Below are positions 1 to 12,014 of a DNA stretch of 64,000 nt, in pieces. A program made the translations under genes and the position numbers. The notes beneath the pieces are model-generated. The model worked only from the letters and a program-made list of their open reading frames with translations, was not told the DNA's origin and ran no database searches. This DNA is from Perkinsus marinus ATCC 50983 (Eukaryota; Perkinsozoa; Perkinsida; Perkinsidae). Location of the stretch: the NCBI RefSeq assembly GCF_000006405.1, contig NW_003208655.1, forward strand, positions 62,001 through 126,000, given 5' to 3'. Position 1 is the first letter of the stretch, and the number at the start of each line of letters is the position of its first letter.

Positions 1-137
1 GAGGAGGAGGGCCCCGACGGAGGATTGCAGGGGGGCCGAGCTCGTCGGAAGGAGCTGTCAAGGTGATGGTTATCTACGCCCTCTGGTCTCGACGGAAGCG
101 GTGATTCCCGCTCAACTTCCTCCCTATTGCGACATTC

Positions 138-1421
138 ATGACCTTTCGTCAGGCCGGCACTACAGAAGGCCCTGCTGCATCTCGTGAGGGTGCAATAGAT
201 TCCCTGATGGTATCAGTGAGTGGAGTGAAGTGGGATGACATAGTAGGCTTAGAGGAGCCGAAGAGGCACCTTATGGAGATGATCATCATGCCTAGTCTCA
301 ACCCTACGGTGAGCCCTTCTGAGGAACTGCTCGTCGGTGGCCCCTTTGAAGGTTTCTATGAGTCGTTGGTTGTGTTTGTTAGCTCTTCACCGGCCTCCGA
401 GCGCCTCCACTGGGCCTCCTCCTCTTTGGGCCGCCAGGTAACGGCAAGACCTACTTGGCGAAGGCAGTGGCCAGTCAGTGCAAAGATGCCGCCTTCTTCA
501 GCGTTAGCGTGAGTTCCCTCGTCACTAGGCGTCTTGTTCGTGGATGTTGTGTTAGGCATCGGCCTTAACCTCCCGATGGCATGGTGAAGACGAGAAGATG
601 GTCCGAGACCTCTTTACGGTAGCGAGGGCTCGTGCACCGAGTGTAATATTCATGGATGAGGTCGACTCGATACTGGGCAAACGTGGTAGTGGTAAAAGGA
701 GTGGTAGAGTCCCATCGTGGTATTAGGCGGTAATGACCACGAGGCGACACGCCGGCTGAAGACGGAGATGCTGGTAGCGGGGGCGCCTATCTTGACCTTG
801 TGAAATTCGTGGTGACATCAGATTCAACTTGATGGTATACACCAGGACGCTGAGAAGGGCAGAGTAGTGGTATTGGCTGCGACTAACCGTCCAATGGATT
901 TGGACGAAGCGGTTCTGCGGCGGTTTCCTAAGCGTATATATGTGCCTCTGCCGGAGCCAGACACCCGAGCTGCAGTAATTACAGTCATCCTTGAGAGTGG
1001 CTTGGATCTTTGTTTCTCCTCGTAGACCATTACGAAGCTTGTCAAAGACGTTCGTAATAATAAAATAACCAAAGGGGATATTCAGAGTAATTTACTCCCC
1101 ACCGTGAGTTAGGAGGAGTTGGTCTCCTGTCAGAAATCGTAGCTGCTACTGAAAACTACAGCCATTCGGATCTCAATCAGCTGTGTCGGGAAGCTGCTAT
1201 GTCTAGCATGAGGAGCTTGAATATGGATAAGGTCTGCTACTGACGATTGTCATCCCGTGGGTGGAGACGTATCCCTCCAGATGCGGACGATGAAGCCAGA
1301 GGATCTCCCCCCATTGAAGTACGAGCATTTCGTCGAGGCTCTGAAGGTCATTCGACCGTCTAGCACTGGGGAGAACGTAGCTGCATTGGTTGAGTGGAAT
1401 CGGCAGCATGGTATGGTTTGA
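138..1421 (+). CDS. Spastin/fidgetin-type AAA ATPase
   Basis: Probable microtubule-severing or membrane-remodelling AAA ATPase of the meiotic clade (spastin, fidgetin, katanin, VPS4). Exons run about 138-308, 383-508 and from 556 on, with introns of about 47-74 nt. The segment [19 protein letters not shown] leads into Walker A GPPGNGKT, followed by pore-loop-like [10 protein letters not shown], Walker [10 protein letters not shown], sensor-like [17 protein letters not shown] and a C-terminal VEWNRQHG, which resembles the end helix of spastin/fidgetin. LFTGLRAP before Walker A favours spastin or fidgetin over VPS4. The ATG at 138 is the first in frame, but a longer N-terminus with a MIT-type domain could lie outside the window. 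The 3' half (about 1070-1260) has exon joins I did not fully resolve. Family call is firm; subfamily is an inference. Confidence 0.85.
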
Positions 1422-1545
1422 GAGGCTTTCTAATATTCACTTGTGTGGACTATTGTGTATTCTTTCCTGTGTGATATTGGTTGTGTTGAGAGGATTAGAG
1501 GAAGATAGTTAACGAGCTTAGGCCGTGGTCTCCTACACGCCGAGG

Positions 1546-2676
1546 ATGACGCTCACATTGTTATTCAAAACTGATTATATCAGGTCGTACCACTCAATAA
1601 TGAGTGGCTTTCTTATGCGACTCGGCAGTCCATACTATCTAGCCCGAGTAGCGCTCCTAGGTGTTTATGTAGCTGTCCGTATTCTCTGCAACGATGCATT
1701 CAGCGAGGCTATTGACGAAACGTAAGCTTACTGATACTATTTACAACCGTTCATCGAGATGATGTTTTCAGAACAGGGACCAATAAAGAAGTGATATTGC
1801 TTCTATTGACCGCTTTAATAGCCATGAATAGAGTTTCCAAGAGACCAGTGTTAGAACTCAAGGTAGGGTGACCTCTCACCACCGGTTAACCTTTCAACCA
1901 CAGGTCGCTACCTTCCTCACATTAGCCCTGTCTTACTGTGCGGTGACACTCTACTTTGTTAGTACCCGCCTGTGTGCATGGTAACTTGGTCGATTAGGAT
2001 TTGTTCATTATTCGTCCTTCAGGTTCATATTGGCCTGCATGATGGTAGGGATCACAGCGGGTTCTCCGCAGTATTCTGGTGAGTTTCTGCTTGCCTGTGC
2101 TAGTTGTATTCTCATTTGGCAGGAGAACGATGCGTCGAGTATATCGGAGGACTTGCTGAAATCAATAGCCGTGTACTCGTGAAAAACGCGAGTAAGAAAG
2201 GTAGACTCGGCTGTGATCTCAGATCGGTCCCACCGTTCCCGCAGGCCAGAGGGCAGTCTCTCGAGAGGAGACTCCCTCGCATTGGCTCGTCCTTTTCAAT
2301 TCACCCTCGCTGCCGGTTGCCCAGGAAGCAAGTTTCATCTTCGCTTCGATTGCTGAGAAGTATCACCACGCCGGAGTGCTCCAGTTCGGGTTAGTAGACG
2401 TTGACAGATGGCCAGATGCTGCCGCCTCCCAGCACATCGATCCTAGTTTGAAATCCGTCCAGCTACCATCAGTAATTCTCTATAATAATGGCAAGGTGAG
2501 TCTCATCATGCAGTACAGAAACCGACTGTAGTTATTTCTGTCAGGAGTTAAGTCGGTATCCACCAGTACCCGACGATTCGACGGAGCCAGAAGTCCGTTA
2601 TACATTGCCAAGGAGCTTCAATAAGTCGACATTGAGTGCATATTTCCGTTTGCTAGAGATTAGTGGTAAATTCTAA
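1546..2676 (+). CDS. TMX2-like thioredoxin-fold membrane protein
   Basis: Resembles thioredoxin-related transmembrane protein 2, an ER/mitochondria-contact membrane protein. The N-terminal exon (MSGFLMRLGSPYYLARVALL, then VAVRILCND) and the next short exons (EVILLLLTALIAMNR; VATFLTLALSYCAVTLYFV; FILACMMVG) are hydrophobic segments. The last exons carry the thioredoxin-like fold: WLVLFNSPSLPVAQEASF, then FGLVDVDRWPDAAASQHIDP, then QLPSVILYNNGK, ending ISGKF-stop. The order and spacing match TMX2 rather than a classical disulfide isomerase. The active-site position reads NSPSLP and has no cysteine, so no redox function is expected. Start could be the ATG at 1546 or the one at 1600. Exon boundaries around 1730-2270 are approximate. 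Confidence 0.65.
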
Positions 2677-2903
2677 TCTTTTCGGCGGACGGCGTCCTGT
2701 TGCGTTTGATGAGGACGGAGGCGGAATCCTGTCGTCCCGCCGTGAGAATTCAATAGAAGTCGGCATCCGAGTCTAGGCTGCTACACAGCTCAGCTGGAAT
2801 TCGAGTACGCCGAGCACGGTTGAAACGTCTCTCAATCCGTCACGAGTGTCGGTTCCCTCGCTCACAAACACGAACATGACAATCCTGTGGAATAACTCGT
2901 TGT

Positions 2904-5900
2904 TTAGAAATTGTTATCCTCCAGAATACTGGGTCCTGCATTAGGATCTATGATAATATCCAAGAGAGTCGCACCCTCGTGATAGGCCGTTTGCGGTCCC
3001 TCCCTTTGAGCTTCATCATAAGCCTTCGAACATATCGCATGATTTCTGACCTGGTTCACACCAGGTCCCGACTCACTCTTCACTTGGAAGCTAAAATAGG
3101 GGGGGGGGGCTCGGAGCAATATGAAAGTCTATTCTAGTTGCTCACCGAACTACATCAACTCAACACAAGAACAACACAACGATACGACCATCATCTCATG
3201 CTTCAAGATAAGGACTGAGTCTGCCCGTTCTCCGGATCAATGGCCCATGGTCGAGGGGGACTATCTCATCAAAGCAGACTCTCAAGCGCTCAGTATCGTA
3301 TCCTACCACAACATTCATCTGCCCCACACAGTCCCGCGAATTCCCACCGTATTCTTCCGGGGATGCTGCTATCCTTCCCGTGAGCTTGTGGAGGTCGATG
3401 ATTAGAATACACTCGTTGGCATGCCGTTTCCCAAAGTCCTTCATAGCGCTGCCCAAGATATCCGCGAACATCTAACAGTCAGTGAGCGTCACATGGCAGC
3501 GGGTGTCGCTCGCAGGTACCCCCAGTGCCCAACATGGTCCACCTTGTGAGATGCTCATAGAGGCATCGAAATATTCCTCGAACCCCTCAGGCAGCAGCAC
3601 TGGACGCTGGGACAGTCCATCTTTACCGAGATAACTGAACACATACCGGAGGGTACCGGCAAACCCTTACGAAAGTCAATGCTCACGTGACCAATGTAAC
3701 GAGCTGCTCTTCCGTCAGTACTTTGCCGTTGAATATGTCGCGCAGGGTAAGGAAATGCTCAGGCTTGCTGCTCAATTTGACCTGTCAGTGGCGGCGTGAT
3801 GGCCTCTCACGCCGGAGCTTCTCACGATGGTGCGTTTCACCGGCTTATACGATTCCCACCACTTGGATGAAAGGACCTCACCAAATTTGAGGCAGACCGG
3901 CGTTATAACATGTTTGTATCGAAGACCGAGATACGACCTTACCGTTCTGTAGGGGTAGTAGCGTGACACGCATATTGCCTGACGTCACTATGAGCGAGAA
4001 CCAACTCGAATAAAACAAGCCTACCTCAGCAGCAATCTGAACCTCTATGCAGAAGAAATCGGGATCAAACTTCGGCAGTATCCCATCCCAATGGTCGTAT
4101 ATGCTCTCCGCTACAAGAGCCTGCACTACTATCTCCAATGACAGTGGAGGGAAGGGGACCAGAGCCTCTGCATAGCATTAACTCCCTTGTCTAAATCGCT
4201 CACTCACCCGTCTCACCTTCTCGAAGTATCTCAAACTGCGCCGGTATGAAGCGGCCTCGGGGGAGGTCACATAGAGGGAATCCTGTCCTCAGCCAAGATA
4301 GGAGGAACTACTCCAACAAACGCTACCAACGGCCCAGTCATCTTCGGTGATTACAAGCCTGTGTTCTAGATCGTGCTTCTTAAAAGATGGGAAAAGAGAG
4401 AGGAAACGAGGGCATTCAGCGAGCATCGCGTAGAATCTGCAACATCGAGGGGAGAGCAACCAATGGCTCTTTCACTACTACTTCCCGGCGCCTTCCCTTG
4501 GCCCCATGCCATCTCTCATAAAGTTGGCAGAAAAATCCTCAGCGTACTCGTCAAACTTGTCATGTACTGGGTACTCGTCTAGTAGTAGCAGAAGTATGAG
4601 CCTCACTACTAGGAAATCAATTCGACGTTCTAAGCTGTCCCAATCTCGCCAGTCCGTTCCATCTGCCACGCAGAAAAAGCTGATGCCTTTAGACAGGATA
4701 AGTATTAGAACTAGGGGAATCATTTCAAAGCGAGATCGGCTATTGCGCTTTGGAGCAATAACTGTTCATCATGCAGCGTTTCGAAAGAAGGTGATCAGTC
4801 GAATCGTCACTTGCAATTCTAGCCTCATCTCTTTCCTTCACCTCCTTGTCCGGCGAGGGATAGTCTGAAGAGAATAATTCTTGTAACTCAAAGAACTGGT
4901 TCCTCAGGAATCATTCCCCACATATGTTTCGAGAGCTGAGAGGATCTTGTATGTTAGGAACTAATTTATCCAAACTAACAGCTTCTCCTGCATATCTCAC
5001 CCACCCGGGTATCATCGCTCCGAGGAACTGCGCTATTGTTCGACGAGAGTATTTCTGACCTTCGTGAGTGCACAGCCTTCGAGTGAGACATACTCACCTT
5101 GCCGACCGTTCTCCTGTAGTCTCCCACACCATCAAACGGTTTGTAGTACCGTACGATGGATTGGTCGGCCGTGAGAACATATAAAATAACTGTGATGGCT
5201 TGACATAGCACATCGAACAGGGCTGCTTCATCTTCCTCATCATCCACGGCTCGGAAGTAATATAGTTCGGGATAAGCCTGAATGGAGCAGCGTCTCAACA
5301 ACACTGAATTAGCCTTCGCCTCGTCACGAAAAGACAGTGCTGTCTCAGTCTCAAAGGCTCATCCTCGACGACGCCGATGAAGAACTCGCTGAGCAATCAA
5401 TTCTCGACTACCTCTTCCAATGCAGCTCGATCTATCATATGCTCCGGGTCATCTAACATCGTTTTCCACAGCTTCTCCGCTCGCTTACGAAGGTCTCTGA
5501 GATTGTAAGTAAGAACAACCCCTTTAATTCTAATGCATGTCGTACCCTATGGAGTTGTCATCACAGTATGCGACAGGGACCCAAACGAATGGGTCTGCTC
5601 CGGGCGGAATGCTCCAGTTGACTTCGTGCCTGACGCCCGCTGCTCCTCAAAGGAAGAGGCCACAGCTGTTAGACTCAACTCTTCCGAGTCTACGTGTTAT
5701 TATTCCGGCACCGTCCATCGAGCAGCTAACACTCAGATTCATCAGTTCTCTATTCTTTACTCACAAGGTCGCTCAAGCACACTGTACGAAAAGTATCTCA
5801 CCTCATAGCTCGAATTTTTTCTCTGTGTGCTGCTGCATAATCATCAACATTCAACCTGCAAGGCAACTAGGGACATCACATCACGTGACCAATGGCCTCT

Positions 5901-6028
5901 CACGAAGTCTCGGCGGCTAATCGATCAGCAATGAAGCCAACGGGGTCCATCGGCCTCTGAGCTGCCACCTCACGAAGCGCCTCTTCGATGGCTCCCCTCA
6001 CCGAGGGATGTATCTCCGGCTTAGTCAT
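2904..6028 (-). CDS. DPY30-motif protein, possibly flagellar
   Basis: Multi-exon gene starting MTKPEIHPSVRGAIEEAL, followed at once by a DPY30/RIIa-type dimerisation helix: QRPMDPVGFIADRLAAE. Known proteins with this motif at an end are mostly axonemal (adenylate kinase 7, NDK5, radial-spoke proteins) or part of Set1 complexes. Later exon pieces include NLRDLRKRAEKLWKTML, FDVLCQAITVILYVLTADQ, LLLDEYPVHDKFDEYAEDF, LRDIFNGKVLTEEQLVTLV and ECILIIDLHKLTGRIAASPE. The last exon ends LLDIIIDPNAGPSILEDNNF-stop. I do not recognise the large C-terminal part. Treating all pieces as one gene rests on their shared strand and lack of an alternative; two genes are possible. Exon borders are approximate. Confidence 0.5.
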
Positions 6029-6787
6029 TACTAGAGGAGTAAGGTATCTATACTGGAACAATCGATATTGGAGACTGTTGACACAATACAAACGTAGCGG
6101 ATGTCACTATCACTTCATAATATCCATGTAGGAAAACTGGACTGGAAATAACAACAGCCAATGTCATGAATCATGGCAATCTACATCGCATATCTCATCA
6201 TCAGGACTCATAACGATGATATCATGATAACCACGATCCATCTAAACAATGTGAGATATGTTTCTAGCGGTTGAGGGAGATACTTTATGGGAACTAATTT
6301 ACGAGGATATCGCAAACGTCAACGGAAGCAATGCATCTATGAAAGTTGAGGTGTACAAGCCTTGGCGAAACCCCGGAGTGAAGTGTTCTGCATCTAGATC
6401 CAAACCTGAGATATCATGGCATATCAAAAGGATAACAGTAAAGGTTAATTCTGACACTAGGTGAACTAAAGTCACACATGTCACCACACGCGTAGCAGTG
6501 AGCTTTACCGTTGGCCCCAATGAGATGCCTATAACGTGGTTCAAGTCAATATCTTCCCCACTGCACTGGACAGGGGGAAGCAGTAACATTATAATCACAA
6601 CAACTTCTACTACTACTCATCAGTACCAGCATCATCAGTGCACGAACCAGCACTTTATTATACGAGCAGTGTACATAAAAAATAATTTACGCAGAATAAG
6701 TATATAACGAGCTCATTCGAGCCATAAAAATGCAAATCACGAATATTCCGTGACTGATAATGAAGACATTCAACAAATAAAAAATAA
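6029..6787. other. No supported gene
   Basis: AT-richer stretch between the start of the DPY30-motif gene and the 3' end of the peptidase gene. It probably holds the promoter of the former and the 3' UTR of the latter. I see no conserved protein or RNA signature. Confidence 0.4.
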
Positions 6788-9498
6788 TCAACTGATAATC
6801 ATCAATACATAAGCAAAAACAGCCAGCAGTATGGACAAGGACCGAGCGGTGGCCGAGGCTGATCTCTGTTCGGCCTTGAAGTAGCAGGATACATTGCGGG
6901 TGGTATAAGTCGTCTCAACGGCATCACATACTATCTTCCCTGGACCTTCCAAGATCTTCTCATTGTTCGACTGCAGAGATAGATGAGGGTAACTGATAGA
7001 TTGAGCGTTCCCCGTGTCCACGACCAGGAGCATACTCACTTCATCACTGCGCATACTCGTGCGGGATCTACACAGGTAAGGTAGCCCTTCTTGTACTCAA
7101 GTTTGCTTCTTTCCTCTGAGTACTCACCGTGAGGATCCGTCAGTGTTTGCCCATCAGTATAGCCTGAGTAGATCACGACGCGCTGAGACAAACATAATCC
7201 ACCCGTTCGACTCACATGTGCCAAGCGGACGTACGTCGTTGCTGTTACCATCATATCCGACTGCTACAAAAACTGTGTAGCTCTTCCTATCAGCACTGCA
7301 CTGAACTCGGTGGCACGCGGAGATCTACAAAAGCACGAATCGACACCATTCGATGCGTCATTGACACCCCACTCACCTGTCTCGGATTAGGGTAGTAGTG
7401 TATCTTGCGTCCACCAACGTCCTGCGTTCGTCGTAATGAGCTCATGAAGCACATGCTATCCGTCGCGAGGAGCTCACCATTGAAACGAGACACTTCGTAA
7501 ACTGAACAATGATATGCAGATAGCCGTAGAACGCGGATGACCCGAATGGTGCTTCAACGCTGTTTGTAACCTACATTTCCCCAAGTTGCAGTCCCAGCTT
7601 CGGAAACCATCCCATATGGGACAGTAGTCTAAATGAGACAACCTGCTGTTTCGAACAGGACCACCATATCTGCTCGAATCAGCGAAATTCCGACAGTAGA
7701 GTTCGTCCCCTCCTACTCGTATTGAGATAACGGTGCCTTTTCGTGCTTCACAGAGCATCTAACCTTGGTTTTGAGATCAAGCGAGCACCTGTAATAACAC
7801 TTACACTACTATCGTCCCTCCTTAGAGGCCCTCACCTATCCTCGTCATCATCAGCTGCACCACAGAAATGGCTAGTCTTCTTCTTGCCAACCTCAAACGT
7901 CGCCTCGCTTTCCGAGTTGATACACTTATCCATAGCAAACGAGCACCCTTGCTTGTATCTGACCAAACACTATCATTCGACGCCAGTACGGTCGGAGACC
8001 AACCCGAAGAACATCCCCTTATGCATTTTCGTGGCCATAGAATAGTCTGGCAGATACCAGCCGCTGTCCTCGAATAATGCCAGTGTGATCTCCGACATGA
8101 AGTGATACCCAAAGTTTGCTATGGGCACCTAGACTCTGCCCGTGGAGGAAGACAAGATAACTTCTCACTCACCATCAGCTCACCCTCGAGGAGTCTCTGC
8201 TCCCAGTGGGATTCGAGCACATGACAACCCTGACGGGGACTCTGGTTCTCGATCTCCATACCGTCCAATGTAGGACAATCAAAGTAGTCTCTCGCCTTCT
8301 CAACAACCTATGGCAGCAGCGATCAGTGCTTATTGCAGCTCGACACTCACTTTAGGCGTGACGATCTTGAAGACACAGCTACCCCTGGGTGCAAGCAAGC
8401 ACTGCCGCATATCGGCGCTTGTAGTAGAGTTTATACGACCAGTAGGGCACTTGCAGGTTTCCTTGCTCATGCCACGGCCAGACGAGACTTCAACGACACC
8501 AGGGGCGTCAGTATACATGTAATTGCCCTTGGGATACGGATAGGAAACGGAAAGGTCATCGGAACTCGAACAATGATACCTGATTAGACGAGTTAGATGC
8601 AAATTACTATTACATCTCCTCACCTGGTTCCATACGGCCGCAAAACCCCAGCGGTATCCGGGTTTCGGGGCACACGCGGAGATCCATCAGCATACCGGAA
8701 TAATGGATACTTATACGCGGAGAATACCAATGCATGAGCAAGCTCATGTGTCATGGTTCCGACTAGGTTATCCTTGGCGTACTCAGAGTCAACATTAATC
8801 ATTTGGGGGCACACGTTGACGAGACCAAAGGTTGGTCTATCACACTGATCCCTCTGACAGCTCAATGCGAACGCGATTACACCATTGCCATTGATGCCGC
8901 AGGCCGAGTCATGCTTAGCCGTTACGAGGATGACCATATCAACGTCACTGTAGCCTTCTCCAGCTGGATAGACTGTCGGATAGCCACAAGTATCATCACC
9001 GTAACACTCTTTGAAGGTGGTTAGCTCGTCCAAATACTCGTCGGGTATCATAATAGCGGTACCGTTAATGTAACCACAGGAGGCTCCACCGCCCTTATAA
9101 TAGACGGAGTAACACACACCATGAGGCCACCGGCTGCCACAAGATCTCGCTGCCCTAACAGGAGCTTGAGCTCGACGAACCATCAAGGTCTTCTGCCAGA
9201 AGGCAACAGCTCGAGGCACCGCCTCTGATCGGATGAAATCTCGCATGGGCTTGTCGGGTAAGTCAGCCTCGAGATCGATGAAGTGAACCCCCAAGCGGAG
9301 CGGTTCCCAAGGTACACCTTCAATACTGGCTTCACAAGTGCCCCCGCTCTCACCAAGACGGCGACCATGACCATACTGGACTGGGGAGACCAAGTAGTCG
9401 TCAGGTGGAACCTCACTTTCCCAACCCCTCGCAGGGACGGTCAGAGTAGTGATGGCTACCAGAGCCAGAGCGGCGGAGCAGTGACAAAGTACAGTCAT
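6788..9498 (-). CDS. Leishmanolysin-like (M8) metallopeptidase
   Basis: Secreted or surface zinc metallopeptidase of the GP63/leishmanolysin family. The first exon (9498 to about 8621) has a signal peptide (LVAITTLTVPARG), the propeptide region and the zinc site THELAHALVFSAYKYP, a true HExxH. After further exons comes RDYFDCPTLDGMEIENQ, then SHWEQRLLEGELM. This is the family's conserved block carrying the third zinc histidine (SHWE). Next are ITLALFEDSGWY, then a Cys-rich part (GCSFAMDKCINSESEATF). The gene ends near 6790 with a hydrophobic tail (LSILLAVFAYVLMIIS) that looks like a GPI-attachment signal or membrane anchor. The catalytic residues look complete, so an active enzyme is expected. 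The middle and 3' exons (8160-6800) are short and only partly resolved. Possible roles in surface proteolysis or nutrition are inference. Confidence 0.88.
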
Positions 9499-9712
9499 AC
9501 CCAGATGTTAAGCAAAGGTTACTGAAAGAGTGACTACTTAGCGTTCAAGTCTTACAGGATGCATAGACGAACTGTGATCTGTAAACAATACTTGATATAT
9601 GGGGCGAGCGAGATTAATTATGTATCCAATACAAGCGCGCTCGCCCGCAGGATTCTCCACTCAGTTTCGGTTTGCACACGCGTCTTCAGGATGAGTCCGA
9701 GCGACCCACATT

Positions 9713-10678
9713 GGGCCTGTTTCATAGGAGCAAATTGCGTCTTAAACTTAAGTAACGCCTTAAGTATACCTTAAGTAATTAGGACATCCTATTTCACTAC
9801 TTAAGTAAGCACGTCAAGGCGCCTTAAGTTTAGGAATACTTAAGGCGCCTTAAGTTTCTGTGCATATACTTAAGTATTCACGAGAAGCATTTCACAACAT
9901 GCGTACTTAAGGAGCAACTTAAGTATTCGTTAAATTTTATTAAGGTAGAGCCGACCCTACCTAAATAGATACTTAAGTACCGTGTTCGAATATTGCAGCC
10001 CACAGGGGTTGAACCAGGGACCCTTCGAAGTACGATGCTTTGATATTGCATCTCGCAGGGATCGAACCGGAGACCTTACGAATGGTAGCACGGTGCTCTC
10101 CCACTTGTCCAGAGAGGCAAAGAAATCGAGCCAAGAATTCATTTCCTTCACGCAGCAAAAGCCGAACCGAACTTCACAATATGGCCACCTTTAAGAATCA
10201 GCCACTGCAAGACGTCAAGGAGGCAATGTTTGCTGCTTGGGAACAAGAGATGAGGATCTGGGTCAATCACAGTGACTTATTCTAGCTAACATTGTAATTC
10301 GTGGGAAATCCCCTTGCAGCTCGTTACCAACGGTAACTTACCATTGATACCTTACCCATGATCGAGGAAAGTAGTTGCGAAACAGTAAACGACCATAGAA
10401 ACAGCATACCTCAGACTTGTACCTGCGCCGATCGCGAGGTAAACAAACAACCTAACCAATGGAGCATTTATACCACGAAACTAAACATGTAATTCTATTC
10501 TATACCTGTAACCATGGTTAAGTAGATACTTAAGTACGCCTTAAGTTAAGGAGCTCCTTAAGTTGCCCCTAAACGTTGTGAAATGAGTTGAGTACTTCTT
10601 AAGTATACCTTAAGTAAGTCCTTAAGTTGCTCCTATATTTAAGGCGCCTTAAATTAAGTATCCCTGTGAAACAGGCCC
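9713..10678. mobile_element. Non-autonomous TIR element rich in CTTAAG
   Basis: A 966-bp segment bounded by GGGCCTGTTTCA on the left and its reverse complement TGAAACAGGCCC on the right. Three bases (ATT, 9710-9712 and 10679-10681) are repeated directly outside, fitting a 3-bp target-site duplication. Within about 265 bp of the left end and 170 bp of the right end lie about 17 copies of the palindrome CTTAAG, often as ACTTAAGT or CCTTAAG. The two ends also share a CATTTCACAAC stretch in inverted orientation, so the terminal repeats are long and degenerate. No transposase is encoded, so this is a MITE-like element. Terminal sequence and short duplication recall PIF/Harbinger or related DNA transposons, but superfamily is not established. 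Confidence 0.7.
9995..10120 (-). repeat. tRNA-derived sequence inside the TIR element
   Basis: On the minus strand, GCCTCTCTGGACAAGTGGG looks like a tRNA 5' half with an A box. It is followed by a B-box-like GGTTCGATCCC. About 50 bp further on there is a second, diverged B-box unit, GGTTCAACCCC. Both units continue into a similar GCAATAT sequence, so the 3' half appears tandemly duplicated. The acceptor and T stems do not pair well enough for a functional tRNA. This looks like a SINE-type or captured tRNA fragment. Confidence 0.5.
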
Positions 10679-12014
10679 ATTATCGATCGTTCAAGGACAT
10701 CCGTTGTTGCGGAGATGAGGGAGTGGCAGATGAATTTGTCGCTGGTAGGAGTAGTAGTATTATTATACAATCAGATTGGAGACGAGAAGTAACACGTTAG
10801 TCGTAGCAAGTGGTCGAATGAGCTACGTAATCGCTCTATAATCTGTCTCAAAACACACTCTAGCACAAGCTTCGAGGAGTTGGGGAGATTCTTCAATGTT
10901 GGGTAGAGGAATGAAGCTCTTTCAATGAACCCAGCGGACCGCTGGCAGCGGCGGATGATGATAATATTTCAGAGACTAGGTCCGTCAGCCTTCAACTTCG
11001 GAAAGCAAGTACGCAGGTAATACTCGACTTCCCCTCTCATTCGCTTCCCCGACAACAGCTTCATTCATGTTGTCGACAGTACGGAGAGATGCGCCCAGAC
11101 CAACCTCATTGAAATACCACACAAGGTATGGATAATGATGATCTTCGGCAACGCTCTGATCGCTCGATACGTCTCAATTGCCGTCGCTACACATCATGGC
11201 CAGCCACTGGCCTACTAATCAGCCACTCAGCAACTGGAGAGGTAACCCATAGAAAAGAACAACGAGACTAACGTCGTCGGCAATGATACGACCATCACAT
11301 GATGATGAATCCACTGGTCACTCATCTCATATCTTCGGTCACGTAGGTATCGGCTATACTGCTCCTATGCATCTACCCCACATCTACACCACAGAGGCGA
11401 TCAACCGATGAGTAGTCGAGTCAGGATCAATTGACGGGTCACTACATGTAACCTGAGAGGGTCAGGAGAAGTCTTCGTCGCAGGATTAAGAGACCCCTCC
11501 CCCGGGCATGCTCCAACCCTGGTGGCACCTTGTCAAGAGTCACACGTTGTATCATCAGTAGTCCAACGAGAGCTACTCACAGCCGAAGTTCGGCTGCCGA
11601 ATTGTATACAACATCGATCTTAAGGGTTTACTCGAATTAGATGCGGCTCACTTCTAGTATTTAATTTCCTCGGGCGTATTCTCAAGACTAATCAACACGC
11701 GCGAAAAGAACTCATAGCGAGGAGTACGATGATGAGGAACGTTGCCGTGCTAAGGAATAGGATGTACATTGGCAGATGTCGAGAAGGAGTGGTATCTGCA
11801 AAATTAGACGCACCAATACAGCCCTATTGTCGAATAGTTGAACCCATTAAAGTTGAACGATGGGTGGTCGACCACTAGACCATCTTACAAACACAAAACT
11901 CCGGGTCACAAAACATATGTCCAGAATAGATACTGTAGCTACAAATGGATCAGTCCTCGACATAGATCCATATACTTAGGATAATCATTGAATCAATCTG
12001 CAATGTTGAAGACT
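10679..12014. other. No supported gene
   Basis: About 1.3 kb without a coding run of recognisable character on either strand. It lies between the TIR element and the convergent end of the phosphodiesterase gene. I see no tRNA or long repeat in it. Confidence 0.4.

Noticed and set aside
6700..6760. A dinoflagellate-type spliced-leader RNA gene
   Set aside because: A short run near GAGCCATAAAA looked suggestive, but the expected leader sequence and donor site are not present.
9713..10678. CRISPR-like array from the repeated CTTAAG words
   Set aside because: The repeats are 6-10 bp palindromes with irregular spacing, in a eukaryotic setting and bounded by terminal inverted repeats.
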